From Methylosinus sp. LW4 (GTDB taxonomy: Bacteria > Pseudomonadota > Alphaproteobacteria > Rhizobiales > Beijerinckiaceae): DNA of 64,000 nucleotides. The stretch lies in the NCBI RefSeq assembly GCF_000379125.1, contig NZ_KB900626.1, positions 3,234,667 through 3,298,666 of the forward strand, in the 5' to 3' direction. Made by a program: the position numbers and the translations under genes. Position 1 is the stretch's first letter, and every line of letters starts with the position of its first letter. Positions 43,687-52,444 of the stretch are shown one piece after another. Below the pieces are notes generated by a model. The model ran no database searches. It saw only the letters and a list, made by a program, of their open reading frames with translations, and was not told the DNA's origin.

Positions 43687-44436
43687 ATGGAGGAGAAAGG
43701 CCGGGCGATGACGATCGAACCTCTGCTTCTCACCACGGCGCGCGTAGGCACGTTCCAAGGCGACGCCCCGCTGACCAACGCCAGCGGCTTCTTCTTCGAG
43801 CGCGACGACCGGCTTTTCCTGGTGACGAGCCGGCATGTGCTGAGCGATGCGGCGACCGGGCATTGCCCCGACCGAATCGAAATCGAGCTGCATATCGACG
43901 CTGAGAACATGACCCAATCGACAGGCTTCTCGATGCTGCTCTACGAAGACGGCAAGAGCGTCTGGCGCCAGGGCGTCGACGCCGGCGGCGAGATCGATGT
44001 GGCGGCCATAGAGATCGAGCGCCAGGCTCTGCCGGAGCCGACCGTCTATCGGGCCTTCACCCCGGCGCATCTCTGCGGCGAGTTCGACACGGTGGAGGTC
44101 GGCTCCTCGCTGCTGATTCTCGGCTTTCCCTTAGGCTTTCACGACACGCTGCATCATATGCCGGTGGCGCGGCAGGGCGTCGTCGCCTCCTCCTTCGGCC
44201 TGCGCTTTCAGGGCCAGGGCTATTTTCTCACCGACGCGCGCACGCACAGAGGCGCGAGCGGCGCGCCCGTGGTGGCCCGCGTGCCGGCGCTGGAGGCGGG
44301 CCAGGGCGATCTGCCCTGGACGCTGCTCGGCGTCCATTCGGCCCGGCTCGACGTCGGCCGAGACCACCAGCAGGATGAGGCGCTGGGGCTCAACTGCGCC
44401 TGGTACGCGGATATTCTGCTGGCGCTCACCGAGTAA
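43687..44436 (+). CDS. Trypsin-like serine protease domain protein
   Basis: This 249-residue protein has a chymotrypsin-fold triad: His50 (LVTSRHVLSD), Asp104 (GGEIDVAAIEI) and Ser191 (THRGASGAPVV), with the oxyanion Gly189. No signal peptide is visible, so it may work in the cytoplasm, as similar stand-alone trypsin-like proteins in bacteria do. AGGGGAG lies before the ATG at 43687; a second ATG at 43708 (MTIEPLLL) is possible. Its 3' end overlaps the convergent scaffold gene by 11 bp. Natural substrates are unknown. Confidence 0.7.
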   Translation: MEEKGRAMTIEPLLLTTARVGTFQGDAPLTNASGFFFERDDRLFLVTSRHVLSDAATGHCPDRIEIELHIDAENMTQSTGFSMLLYEDGKSVWRQGVDAGGEIDVAAIEIERQALPEPTVYRAFTPAHLCGEFDTVEVGSSLLILGFPLGFHDTLHHMPVARQGVVASSFGLRFQGQGYFLTDARTHRGASGAPVVARVPALEAGQGDLPWTLLGVHSARLDVGRDHQQDEALGLNCAWYADILLALTE

Positions 44437-44863
44437 GGAGGACGCGCGCCTCGGCCAGCGCGTCGAAGGGTAGCAGAATAGAGCCGCGCCGGGTCGGGAA
44501 GGCGCGCGCGGCTGCGAATATCTCGAGCTCCCGCCACCCCTCTGGAACGCCGGCCTCTTCGCCGTCCAGAAGCTGCGCCAGCGCTTCGCCGGCCACGAGG
44601 ACATCGGTGAGCGTTTCGCCGATCGCCCCCGCGGCCACGATCGCCGTCGCGGCCATGCCGAGCGTGCAGGCGCGCGCGCGATGGCCGAGAGCGACGATGC
44701 GGCCGTTCTCGCAACGCAGATCGAGCGTCAGCCGGCTGCCGCAGATCGGGCTCGTCCGCGTGACGGAGACGTCGGCGTCGGCGAGGCGGACATCGTCGCG
44801 CGCTCGCCGCGCCCAGTCGCGCACGCGCCGCTCATAGAGCGTGGCGAGCGCCGTGTCGGTCAT
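44426..44863 (-). CDS. IscU/NifU-like iron-sulfur scaffold protein lacking the third cysteine
   Basis: This 145-residue IscU-fold protein has Cys41 in SPICGSRLTLDL and Cys66 in ACTLGMAATAI at the places of the first two cluster ligands. At the place of the third ligand it has Ser128 (TRRGSILLPF), whereas related scaffolds have Cys. It may therefore bind a cluster differently or act as a sulfur or persulfide carrier. It is the last gene of the SQR-DUF1641-scaffold unit, its start overlapping the DUF1641 stop by 4 nt (ATGA). Confidence 0.75.
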   Translation of the reverse strand: MTDTALATLYERRVRDWARRARDDVRLADADVSVTRTSPICGSRLTLDLRCENGRIVALGHRARACTLGMAATAIVAAGAIGETLTDVLVAGEALAQLLDGEEAGVPEGWRELEIFAAARAFPTRRGSILLPFDALAEARVLLTR

Positions 44864-45264
44864 GCCGGCTCGTCGCGCGTCTGGCGCCCGAGCACGGCGA
44901 GGAACAGCAGCGCGAAATGCAGCCCGCGCCGCACATCCTCGTCGCCCGCCGAACGCAGCAGGCCGAGCAGAGAAGGCGTCGGCTTGCGCGACGCCTCATT
45001 GGCGGCGAAGCGCGCGGCGTTGCCGAGCGTCCAGGCGGCGCCGATCGACTCCTCATAGGCTTTCATCAGCTTTTGAATCATGGCGTCATCAGCCATGTCC
45101 ACAGCGTCGGAAGCGAGAGAGAGAAGATCGACGATATTGTGAAAGCGCCGGCCCTGAAGCAGCGGCGAGGCTTTTTCGAGAAGATCGGCGATTCCCTTTC
45201 GCGTCGCCTCGTCGAGCGGTCGCGAGGCGCTTTCATGATGCATGTCGAGTTCGGTCGTGCTCAT
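44860..45264 (-). CDS. DUF1641 protein of the sulfide oxidoreductase operon
   Basis: This 134-residue helical protein has the DUF1641 pattern LLQGRRFHNIVDLLSLASDAVDMADDAMIQKLMKAYEE and PSLLGLLRSAGDEDVRRGLHFALLFLAVLG. DUF1641 genes are regular neighbours of sulfide:quinone oxidoreductase-like flavoproteins and are thought to help their membrane association or assembly. It lies 18 bp after the SQR gene and overlaps the scaffold gene start. Confidence 0.85.
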   Translation of the reverse strand: MSTTELDMHHESASRPLDEATRKGIADLLEKASPLLQGRRFHNIVDLLSLASDAVDMADDAMIQKLMKAYEESIGAAWTLGNAARFAANEASRKPTPSLLGLLRSAGDEDVRRGLHFALLFLAVLGRQTRDEPA

Positions 45265-45282
45265 CGCTCATCCCTCGCTTTT

Positions 45283-46473
45283 TCAGATCACGCCGCGCGC
45301 GACAGACCAATAGATTCCGCGGTTGAAAGCCTTGCGGAGAAGCCCGCCCAGCTTTGTGGGCGGCGTCGGATGAACGTCCTCGTCATAATCGTACCAGAGC
45401 GGCATTCCGAGCTCGAGACCCATTTGCGCCACCGCCTGAACCTTGCCGTCATAGGCGTCGACCGTGCGGCCGATGCGGATGTCGCCGGCGATATTGTTGG
45501 CGATGACCGGGCATTGGTTGTGACAGGAGCCGCCGGCCTTGCTGATCGGCAGATCGACCGTGTCGCCCATCACATAGGCGTTGGCGAAACCCTCGATCTG
45601 CAGCGTGCGGCGGTCGGTCGGCAACCATCCTTCATTGTTCTGCGCGTGCGAGACGCCGCTTTCGATCACCGCATCGACCGCGCGAATCGGCGGCGTGCAC
45701 ATCAGCAGGTCGAAATTCTCCTCATGGCCTTCCTCGGAGCGCGCGACCTTGCGATCGGGATCGACCGAATCCAGCGTGAAGCCGCGCTGGAATTTGATTC
45801 CCTTGCTCTCGAAGACGGAGGGCAGAACCTCGCAGACCTCCTGCTGGAGGAAGAGGCAATTACGCAAAAGCTGCGAGACGGTCGGATAGGTGTAGACGAT
45901 CTCGACCTGATCGCGCACGCCTTTGCGGCGCAGATATTCGTCGAGCATCAGCGTCGTCTCGATAGGCGCTATGCCGCATTGATGCGGAACATTGGGCGTC
46001 TTCGGAAAATTGACGGTGATGAAGATGCGGCCCTTTTCGAAGCCGCGGAGCTTGTCGGCGAGGCGGCGCGCCGGCTCATATTGATAGAAATAATCGCCCG
46101 CCTCTTTCAGGCCCGCTATGCGCTCGGGCGCAGGCAGGCATCCGGTGGAGACGACGATATAGTCATAGCCGATTTTGCGGCCGCTCTTCGTCGTCACGCT
46201 GGAGCCGGCGAAATCGAATCGCTCCACCTTGTCGACGATGAATTCGATCTCCGGCCGCAGCAGGGAGCTCTGCTTGCGGCGCAGCTCGCCCTCGAAGAAC
46301 ATGTCGAAGGCCACATACATGAAAGCCGGCTTGTAATAATGCCAGGGCGAATCGGAGAGCATGGTCACTTGGACCGAGCCTTCCGAGATCTCGGGGTAGA
46401 GCTTCGCGACGATGCTGTTGGCGGTCATCGTTCCGCCTATGCCGGCGCCGACGACGAGTATGCGCTTGGCCAC
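45283..46473 (-). CDS. Sulfide:quinone oxidoreductase-like flavoprotein
   Basis: This 396-residue FAD enzyme of the SQR/flavocytochrome-c-sulfide-dehydrogenase family probably oxidises sulfide and passes electrons to quinone at the inner membrane. The FAD motif VVGAGIGGTMTA is at the start. Three cysteines at 112 (STGCLP), 166 (PHQCGIAP) and 317 (GGSCHNQCP) are placed like the redox-active set. YVMGDTVDLP is the second FAD site. The GTG at 46473 is preferred: GAGGGAGGA lies 5 nt upstream. A palindromic site shared with the TetR promoter lies 117 bp upstream. Confidence 0.85.
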   Translation of the reverse strand: MAKRILVVGAGIGGTMTANSIVAKLYPEISEGSVQVTMLSDSPWHYYKPAFMYVAFDMFFEGELRRKQSSLLRPEIEFIVDKVERFDFAGSSVTTKSGRKIGYDYIVVSTGCLPAPERIAGLKEAGDYFYQYEPARRLADKLRGFEKGRIFITVNFPKTPNVPHQCGIAPIETTLMLDEYLRRKGVRDQVEIVYTYPTVSQLLRNCLFLQQEVCEVLPSVFESKGIKFQRGFTLDSVDPDRKVARSEEGHEENFDLLMCTPPIRAVDAVIESGVSHAQNNEGWLPTDRRTLQIEGFANAYVMGDTVDLPISKAGGSCHNQCPVIANNIAGDIRIGRTVDAYDGKVQAVAQMGLELGMPLWYDYDEDVHPTPPTKLGGLLRKAFNRGIYWSVARGVI

Positions 46474-46589
46474 TGCTTCCTCCCTCTTTTTCCGCAGGGC
46501 TTTTGCGCCCGCGGTTTTTTCGACGCGCTCGGGGCGCGGCGGATCCTCCGGGGCGATCGTTCGCCTCGGATTCGACCTCTGTTTAAAAT

Positions 46590-46605
46590 GACCGGTCGTC
46601 TCAAA
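46590..46605. promoter_or_regulatory. Candidate TetR operator upstream of the SQR operon
   Basis: GACCGGTCGTCTCAAA differs in one base from the site at 47226-47241 upstream of the TetR gene. The core ATGACCGGTCGT is a near-palindrome. It lies in the 145-bp gap between the TetR stop and the SQR start. Confidence 0.7.
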
Positions 46606-46618
46606 TCCGGGCAAAAAA

Positions 46619-47212
46619 TCAGGCGCGGAAATAGCCGTTCAGCAGCATGTCGCGGAACTGGGTCAGCGGACGGACGGAGCGCTCGATCTTCATGCGCAGA
46701 AGCGAGCCCTGCCACGCGTCCACCAGAAAATCGGCCATTTCCTTGGCGTCGAGATCACGGCGGAAACAGCCCTCCGCCTGGCCGCGCGCAACTCCCTCCC
46801 GCAGCTTGTCGCGATAGCGGCGCACCGCCTCGCGCAGCGATGTCTGGCACAGATCACTGGTGTCGCCGATCTCGCCGATCAGATTGCCGAGCAGGCAGCC
46901 GCCTTTGAACTCCCGGCGCTCCGTATCGGCGATCAGCTCGTCGAAATAGGCGCGGAGCGCCGCATCTGCGCCGATGTCCGTGCGCGCGAGATGCGCGTCC
47001 AGCTGGGCGATGAAGGGGTCGATATAATGCTTCACCACCTCGGCGCTGAACGCTTCCTTGCTGGGGAAGTAATTGTAGAAGGAGCCCTTGGGCACGCCGA
47101 CGCTCTGCACCAGCTCGTGCAGGCCAGTGCCGTGATAGCCCTGCTCCATCAGCAAAGCGACGCCCTGGTCCAGGAGCTTGCGCCGAATATCGTTCACGTC
47201 CCGTCTGCTCAT
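46619..47212 (-). CDS. TetR-family transcriptional regulator
   Basis: This 197-residue repressor has an N-terminal helix-turn-helix at about 15-55 (MEQGYHGTGLHELVQSVGVPKGSFYNYFPSKEAF). Its ligand domain contains GGCLLGNLIGEIG and the C-terminal pattern of the AcuR/NemR-like branch (TetR_C_16-type). Cysteines in the ligand domain (KGGCLLGN, SDLCQTS, EGCFRRD) could sense reactive sulfur or electrophiles, as in that branch. Identical sites before its own start and before the SQR gene suggest it represses itself and the SQR operon. Confidence 0.88.
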   Translation of the reverse strand: MSRRDVNDIRRKLLDQGVALLMEQGYHGTGLHELVQSVGVPKGSFYNYFPSKEAFSAEVVKHYIDPFIAQLDAHLARTDIGADAALRAYFDELIADTERREFKGGCLLGNLIGEIGDTSDLCQTSLREAVRRYRDKLREGVARGQAEGCFRRDLDAKEMADFLVDAWQGSLLRMKIERSVRPLTQFRDMLLNGYFRA

Positions 47213-47225
47213 GGCGCTCTTATAC

Positions 47226-47241
47226 GACCGATCGTCTCAAA
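47226..47241. promoter_or_regulatory. Candidate TetR autoregulatory operator
   Basis: GACCGATCGTCTCAAA lies 14 bp upstream of the TetR start and matches the site at 46590-46605 in 15 of 16 bases. Core ACGACCGATCGT has complementary ends (ACGA/TCGT). Confidence 0.7.
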
Positions 47242-47270
47242 CGGCAAGCGGCCACGGCGTCGACATATCG

Positions 47271-47657
47271 CTAGATCGGTCTTTCGGGATAGAACGAGTC
47301 TATAAATATGAGCGCGTCTTTCTCTGAGCTCGTCAGCTTCGCATCCTCATCGCTTTGGGCCAATCGAAACTTCCGGTCTATTCCCAGCATCTCATTGTGA
47401 ATGGCGACGGGAAGCGGCGCCACGGAATCGACGGCGCAGGCCACGGCTTCGGCCCCCAGGCGGCCTAAGCCGGTGTTTCGGTCGATTCGGACGGTCTTTT
47501 GCGTCGTCACGACCCGCGCCTCGACTTGAATTTTCGTGAGACGCGTCACCAGGCAAATCAGGCTCGCGCCATTCGGCGTCGTGGCGTGGATGATATCCCC
47601 GACGACGAGCCGATGAAGCAATGTTCTGCGCGCGGCCGACATTTGGATTCCGATCAA
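47271..47657 (-). CDS. Hypothetical protein
   Basis: I do not recognise the family. The 128 residues contain a beta-rich part (LVVGDIIHATTPNGASLICLVTRLTKIQVEARVVTTQKTVRIDRNTGLG), looking like a small SH3/PilZ-type or DUF barrel, then PLPVAIHNEMLGIDRKFRL and an acidic C-terminus. There is no signal peptide. It sits alone between the TetR gene and the divergent leuD, on the TetR strand. Met6 is an alternative start. It may be real, but codon use gives only modest support. Confidence 0.45.
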   Translation of the reverse strand: MIGIQMSAARRTLLHRLVVGDIIHATTPNGASLICLVTRLTKIQVEARVVTTQKTVRIDRNTGLGRLGAEAVACAVDSVAPLPVAIHNEMLGIDRKFRLAQSDEDAKLTSSEKDALIFIDSFYPERPI

Positions 47658-47827
47658 AAAGCGACCGAGACGCGGCTCGTCGCTCCGGCCTTCGATTGTA
47701 GGCAGAGTATTTTCACGTCACAATCTCGGCGGCCGCCACAGGATCGCCTGCTTTGCGCCTTTGGCGACGATTTGCTAAAGGGCGCCGGAGAGCGCCCCGC
47801 GCGCCCGAGGCTCCAGGACAGTCCGAA

Positions 47828-48433
47828 ATGGAAAAATTCGTCACCCTCACCGGCGTCGCCGCGCCGCTGCCGATCATGAACATCGACACGGACATGATCA
47901 TTCCGAAGCAATATCTGAAGACGATTGCCCGCACCGGCCTCGGCAAGGGTCTCTTCTCGGAGCTGCGCTATAAGGACGACGGCTCGGACAATCCCGATTT
48001 CGTGCTCAACAAGCCGGCCTATCGCGACGTCAAGATTCTGGTGGCGGGCGATAATTTCGGCTGCGGCTCGTCGCGCGAGCACGCCCCCTGGGCGCTGCTG
48101 GACTATGGCGTGAAGGCGGTGATCTCCACCAGCTTCGCGGATATCTTCTACAACAACTGCTTCAAGAACGGCATTCTGCCGATCAAGGTCACGCAGGCCC
48201 AGCTCGAGAAGCTGATGGACGACGCGGCGCGCGGCGCCAACGCCACGCTGACGATCGACCTGCCGGCGCAGGAGATTCGCGGCCCGGACGGCGGCGTCGT
48301 CAAATTCGACATCGATCCGTTCCGTAAGCACTGCCTGCTCGAGGGGCTGGACGATATCGGCCTCACGCTGCAAAAGGCCGGCGCGATCGACGCTTTCGAG
48401 GCCAAGACGGCCGCGGCTCGGCCCTGGGCCTGA
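47828..48433 (+). CDS. leuD: 3-isopropylmalate dehydratase, small subunit
   Basis: This small subunit of the leucine-pathway isomerase works with LeuC (not in window). The 201 residues start [30 protein letters not shown] and contain the swivel-domain signature [17 protein letters not shown]. The ATG at 47828 is chosen; an upstream in-frame stretch from 47753 is Arg-rich and unlike the family. Confidence 0.95.
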   Translation: MEKFVTLTGVAAPLPIMNIDTDMIIPKQYLKTIARTGLGKGLFSELRYKDDGSDNPDFVLNKPAYRDVKILVAGDNFGCGSSREHAPWALLDYGVKAVISTSFADIFYNNCFKNGILPIKVTQAQLEKLMDDAARGANATLTIDLPAQEIRGPDGGVVKFDIDPFRKHCLLEGLDDIGLTLQKAGAIDAFEAKTAAARPWA

Positions 48434-48549
48434 TCGCGGTTTACCGGATTGCAAAAAAGTAACGAGGGTTTTTGGTCGAGAAAGCTTAGGATCGTCGCGA
48501 GCGGCGCGCGATCTTCGCGGTCCGTCTCTCTCGTGCAGGGCGCTGAGGC

Positions 48550-49500
48550 TTGAGCTTTCGATCCTACCCATCCGCGAGCGACGCCCGACCCGGCCTATTG
48601 AGCCGGATCGGGGAACGGCTGCGCCTGCGCCGTCCCGCCCGAGCGGAAGCTTCGGCGCGTTTTTCGGCCGAAATCGACGCCCGGATCGAAGAGGGCGCCG
48701 ATAATTTAGGCGCCGAGGAGACGCCCGAGATCGGCGCCGATCCCGCGTCCTATTCCGAGGCCGAGATCGCCACGCATAAGGGCGTGCTGTCGATCCAGCA
48801 TCTCGCCAAAGCCTATAAGACCCGCCGCGTCGTCGAGGATGTGAGCCTGCATGTGGCGCGCGGCGAGGCGGTGGGCCTGCTCGGCCCCAATGGCGCCGGC
48901 AAGACCACTGTTTTCTATATGATAACCGGGCTGGTGAAGCCCGATCGCGGCGTCATCGCGCTCGACGGCTATGACGTCACCGGCCTGCCCATGTATCGAC
49001 GGGCGCGGCTCGGCATCGGCTATCTGCCGCAAGAGGCGTCGATTTTCCGCGGGCTCACGGTCGAGGACAATATCCGCGCCGTGCTGGAGATCACCCAGCC
49101 CGACAAACGCCTGCGCGAGCAGGAGCTGGACGCGCTGCTGGAGGAGTTCAAGCTCGAGCGCCTGCGCCGCACGCCGGCGGTGGCGCTCTCGGGCGGCGAG
49201 CGGCGGCGCTGCGAGATCGCCCGCGCCCTCGCCGGCCGCCCCGCCTTCATGCTGCTGGACGAGCCTTTCGCGGGCATCGACCCCATAGCCGTCGGCGGCA
49301 TTCAGGACCTCGTGCGGCATTTGAAGGCGCGCGGCATCGGCGTGCTGATAACGGACCACAGCGTCCGCGAGACGCTCGGCCTCACCGACCGCGCCTACAT
49401 CATCTACAACGGCCATGTTTTGACGGAAGGAACGCCCGACGAGATCGTCGCGCACCCCGATGTGCGGCGCATCTATCTCGGCGAAGATTTCCGCATGTGA
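48550..49500 (+). CDS. lptB: LPS export ABC transporter ATP-binding protein, N-terminally extended
   Basis: This ATPase of the LptB2FGC complex drives LPS from the inner to the outer membrane. The ABC domain has Walker A GPNGAGKTT (112-120), the LptB-specific YLPQEASIFRGLTVEDNIRAVLE, signature LSGGERRRCEIARAL and Walker B MLLDEPFAGIDP, ending RRIYLGEDFRM as in LptB. An extra roughly 75 residues of Arg/Glu-rich sequence precede the usual start (VLSIQHLAKAY). The start used is a TTG at 48550; a GTG at 48784 would remove the extension. It precedes rpoN in the usual order, but lptA and lptC are not upstream. Confidence 0.93.
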   Translation: MSFRSYPSASDARPGLLSRIGERLRLRRPARAEASARFSAEIDARIEEGADNLGAEETPEIGADPASYSEAEIATHKGVLSIQHLAKAYKTRRVVEDVSLHVARGEAVGLLGPNGAGKTTVFYMITGLVKPDRGVIALDGYDVTGLPMYRRARLGIGYLPQEASIFRGLTVEDNIRAVLEITQPDKRLREQELDALLEEFKLERLRRTPAVALSGGERRRCEIARALAGRPAFMLLDEPFAGIDPIAVGGIQDLVRHLKARGIGVLITDHSVRETLGLTDRAYIIYNGHVLTEGTPDEIVAHPDVRRIYLGEDFRM

Positions 49501-49695
49501 TTTGTGATTTTTGGAACGAAATTCCGACCGGAAGCGTCGCGGCGATTAACTGCTAGGCGGAATTTCCGGTGGGCGCCGAATAAATGGTCCTGCGCCCCAT
49601 CCCTCCCCGTGCTATAAGCAAGAAACAGGCCGAGAACAGCCGTTGTGGCGGCCCAATGCCGTACGTAATGGCGGAAAGTTTCGAGTAGGCGGAAA

Positions 49696-51270
49696 ATGGC
49701 TATTTCCACCAAGCTTATGATGCGTCAGGGCCAGGCCCTGGTGATGACGCCCCAGCTGCTGCAAGCGATCAAGCTGCTGCAATTCTCCAATCTCGAACTT
49801 TCCGCTTTCCTCCATGAGGAGCTCGAACGAAATCCGCTGCTCGAGGCGGTGGAGTCCGACGACTTCCCCGACGCCCCGCAGGAGCGCGGCGGCGACAACG
49901 ATGGCGGTGAGGCCAGCTTCGACGGGGTCGGCGAGCCGCGCGAAGGCGATTGGGCGCAGGAGAGCCTCGCGGTGGACGCCGGCCAGCTGGCGGCCGAGCT
50001 CGGCACGGAGATCGGAAACGCGTTCGAGCTCGAGGGCCAGCGTCCCGGCGCCGACACCTCGGGCTCGCTCGAGGGCGCAGGCCTCTCGGCCAATTCCTGG
50101 ACCGGCGCCAGCGGCGTCGGCGGCGATGGCGAGACGCCCAATCTCGAGGCCTATGTCGCCGCGGACGCCAATCTGCACGATCATCTCGCCGAGCAGCTCG
50201 CCCTCGCCTCCGCCGACCCGCGCGACCGGCTGATCGGCCACGCCATCATCGACGCGATCGACGAGACCGGCTATCTGCGCGAGGACATAAACGAGATCGC
50301 CCTTCGGCTGGACGCCGACCCCGCGCGCGCCGCCGCCGTGCTGGCGACGATCCAGAGCTTCGACCCCTCGGGAATCGGCGCGCGCGACCTGCAAGAGTGT
50401 CTCGCCATTCAGCTGCGCGAGCGCGACCGCTTCGATCCGGCGATGCAGATTTTCATCGCCAATCTGCCGCTGCTGGCCAAGCGCGACTTCCCGGCCCTGG
50501 CGCGGCTCTGCGGCGTGGACGAGGAAGATGTGACGGATATGGCGGCGGAGGTTCGCCGTCTCGATCCCAAGCCCGGCCGCGCCTTCGGCGGCGCGCCGAT
50601 CCAGCCGCTGGTCGCCGATGTGATCGTGCGGCCGGCGAGCGACGGCGGCTGGATGGTGGAGCTGAACTCCGACGCGCTGCCGCGCGTGCTGGTCAACCAC
50701 TCCTACGCCGCGAAGGTGAGCGCCGGCGCCAAGCGCGACGGCGACAAGACCTTCATCTCGAGCTGTCTGCAGAACGCCAATTGGCTGACCAAGAGCCTCG
50801 AGCAGCGCTCCCGCACCATTTTGAAGGTCGCCTCGGAGATCGTGCGGCTGCAGGACGCGTTTTTGGCCAAGGGCGTCGAGCATTTGCGGCCACTCAATCT
50901 GCGCACCATCGCCGACGCCATCGGCATGCACGAATCGACCGTCTCCCGCGTCACCTCCAACAAATATATGATGACGCCACGCGGCATATTCGAGCTCAAA
51001 TATTTCTTCTCCGCCTCCATCGCCACCACCAGCGGCGGCGAAGCCCATTCGGCCGAGGCGGTGCGCTACAAGATCAAGCAGATGATCGACAAGGAGAGCC
51101 CTTTCGACGTGCTCTCCGACGACGCCATCGTCGCGCGGCTCAAGGAGGTGGACATAGACATCGCCCGCCGCACCGTCGCCAAATATCGCGACAGCCTGCG
51201 CATTCCCTCTTCCGTCGATCGACGCCGCGCCAAGCAGGCGATGGCGCGGGAGAATGCGCCGGCGCTGTGA
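49696..51270 (+). CDS. rpoN: RNA polymerase sigma-54 factor
   Basis: This alternative sigma factor works with enhancer-binding activators. The 524 residues comprise region I (MAISTKLMMRQGQALVMTPQLLQAIKLLQFSNLEL), an acidic Gly-rich region II of about 100 residues, the core-binding region, the helix-turn-helix (LRTIADAIGMHESTVSRVTSNKYM) and the C-terminal RpoN box ARRTVAKYR at 490-498. It lies 195 bp after lptB; hpf follows after 387 bp and then ptsN. Confidence 0.97.
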   Translation: MAISTKLMMRQGQALVMTPQLLQAIKLLQFSNLELSAFLHEELERNPLLEAVESDDFPDAPQERGGDNDGGEASFDGVGEPREGDWAQESLAVDAGQLAAELGTEIGNAFELEGQRPGADTSGSLEGAGLSANSWTGASGVGGDGETPNLEAYVAADANLHDHLAEQLALASADPRDRLIGHAIIDAIDETGYLREDINEIALRLDADPARAAAVLATIQSFDPSGIGARDLQECLAIQLRERDRFDPAMQIFIANLPLLAKRDFPALARLCGVDEEDVTDMAAEVRRLDPKPGRAFGGAPIQPLVADVIVRPASDGGWMVELNSDALPRVLVNHSYAAKVSAGAKRDGDKTFISSCLQNANWLTKSLEQRSRTILKVASEIVRLQDAFLAKGVEHLRPLNLRTIADAIGMHESTVSRVTSNKYMMTPRGIFELKYFFSASIATTSGGEAHSAEAVRYKIKQMIDKESPFDVLSDDAIVARLKEVDIDIARRTVAKYRDSLRIPSSVDRRRAKQAMARENAPAL

Positions 51271-51657
51271 GCGTCCCCGGCCCCGCTGGAACACCCTGCC
51301 GCGAATGACGGCGCCCTTTCTGTTCGAAGACGCGATTCATCGGCTCCGTAGCAGCGCCTAGGCGCCCGGGCGCCACGGGAATGAGCAAAACGCTCGCCCA
51401 TTGACTTCCCGAGCCGAGGCACTTAGAGCCTGTCGCCGAAGCGGGCAGGGCGCAAATGCGAGCTCGGCCCGTCTTCCGCCACGTTCGAACGGCAAGAATG
51501 ACGCTCGAACGCTGGGCCGGGACATTCGCCGGCGTCGCGGCGAGGACCGTGGGGGGACGGTCGAAACCGACGCTCACGAGACCATCGCGAGATTTTTTTC
51601 GAGGGAAGGCGGCTCCGCGCCCGGCGCGAGCCCTCCAATGGACGAGGCGAATCCGAT
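51271..51657. other. Intergenic region between rpoN and hpf
   Basis: These 387 bp must hold the hpf promoter. I find no clear hairpin, repeat or small gene. A GGAAC at 51288 has no CGTT at the right distance, so it is not a sigma-EcfG site. Confidence 0.4.
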
Positions 51658-52218
51658 ATGTCGCTGCGCGTGTCCGGCAAAAACATCAACATCGGCGAGG
51701 CTTTGCGGATTCATGTCGGCGACCGGCTGAAGGCCGCCGCCGGCAAATATTTCGACGGCGAGCTGAGCGGCCATGTGACGATCTCGCCGGAAGGCTCCGG
51801 CTTTCGCGCCGATTGCAGCCTGCATCTCAATGGAATCGACGTTCAGGCCGACGGCCGCGCGCAGGAGCCCTACGCCTCCTTCGATCAGGCCGCCGATCGC
51901 ATCGAAAAGCGCCTGCGCCGCTACAAGAGCCGGCTGAAGGATCATCACGCCCTGCGCGAGGACGGCGAGGTGGCGCAGAGCTATGTGCTCGAGGCGCCCG
52001 ATCAGGAGCAGGACGCGCCCAAAGAATTCGCGCCGACGATCGTCGCCGAGGCGACGTCGCGGCTGCGTCGGCTGACGGTCTCGGCCGCGGTTTTGGACCT
52101 CGATCTGACCGGCGCGCCGGTGGTCGTTTTTCGCAACGCCGACACCGGTCGGCTCAATGTTGTCTACCGACGCGGCGACGACCATATCGGTTGGATCGAT
52201 GCGCCGGGCGGCGAATAG
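51658..52218 (+). CDS. hpf: Ribosome hibernation promoting factor, long form
   Basis: This 186-residue protein dimerises 70S ribosomes in starved cells. The N-terminal HPF/YfiA domain (MSLRVSGKNINIGEALRIHVGDRLKAAAGKYF to about residue 105) is followed by a linker and the C-terminal dimerisation domain (AAVLDLDLTGAPVVVFRNADTGRLNVVYRRGDDHIGWID), which defines the long form. It sits between rpoN and ptsN as in most alphaproteobacteria. Confidence 0.95.
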   Translation: MSLRVSGKNINIGEALRIHVGDRLKAAAGKYFDGELSGHVTISPEGSGFRADCSLHLNGIDVQADGRAQEPYASFDQAADRIEKRLRRYKSRLKDHHALREDGEVAQSYVLEAPDQEQDAPKEFAPTIVAEATSRLRRLTVSAAVLDLDLTGAPVVVFRNADTGRLNVVYRRGDDHIGWIDAPGGE

Positions 52219-52444
52219 GCGGCATATATCTTGCCTTTTGATTGGATGAAGCTGTGAGGGCGGCCATGCTTATTGCTCACCAATGGAATTCGCCCTGCGA
52301 CCCGAATGAGAGCGGCCGTCGCCGCCGCGGGTCGGGTCGCAATGGCGCGACGCGGCGCATCCTATGATCAACAGCGATTTCGCGCGCGACACGCGCGACG
52401 GCGGAGCTCGGCCCCAACAGGGCCTCGAATGGGATAGACGCCAC

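Noticed and set aside
44917..46908. A 663-codon plus-strand open frame across the SQR operon
   Set aside because: It runs antisense to SQR and DUF1641 genes with intact motifs; its composition is typical shadow coding.
49513..49538. GGAAC-N17-CGTC upstream of rpoN as a sigma-EcfG promoter
   Set aside because: The -10 part deviates and the spacing is 17; the site is 158 bp before rpoN. Too weak to list as a promoter.
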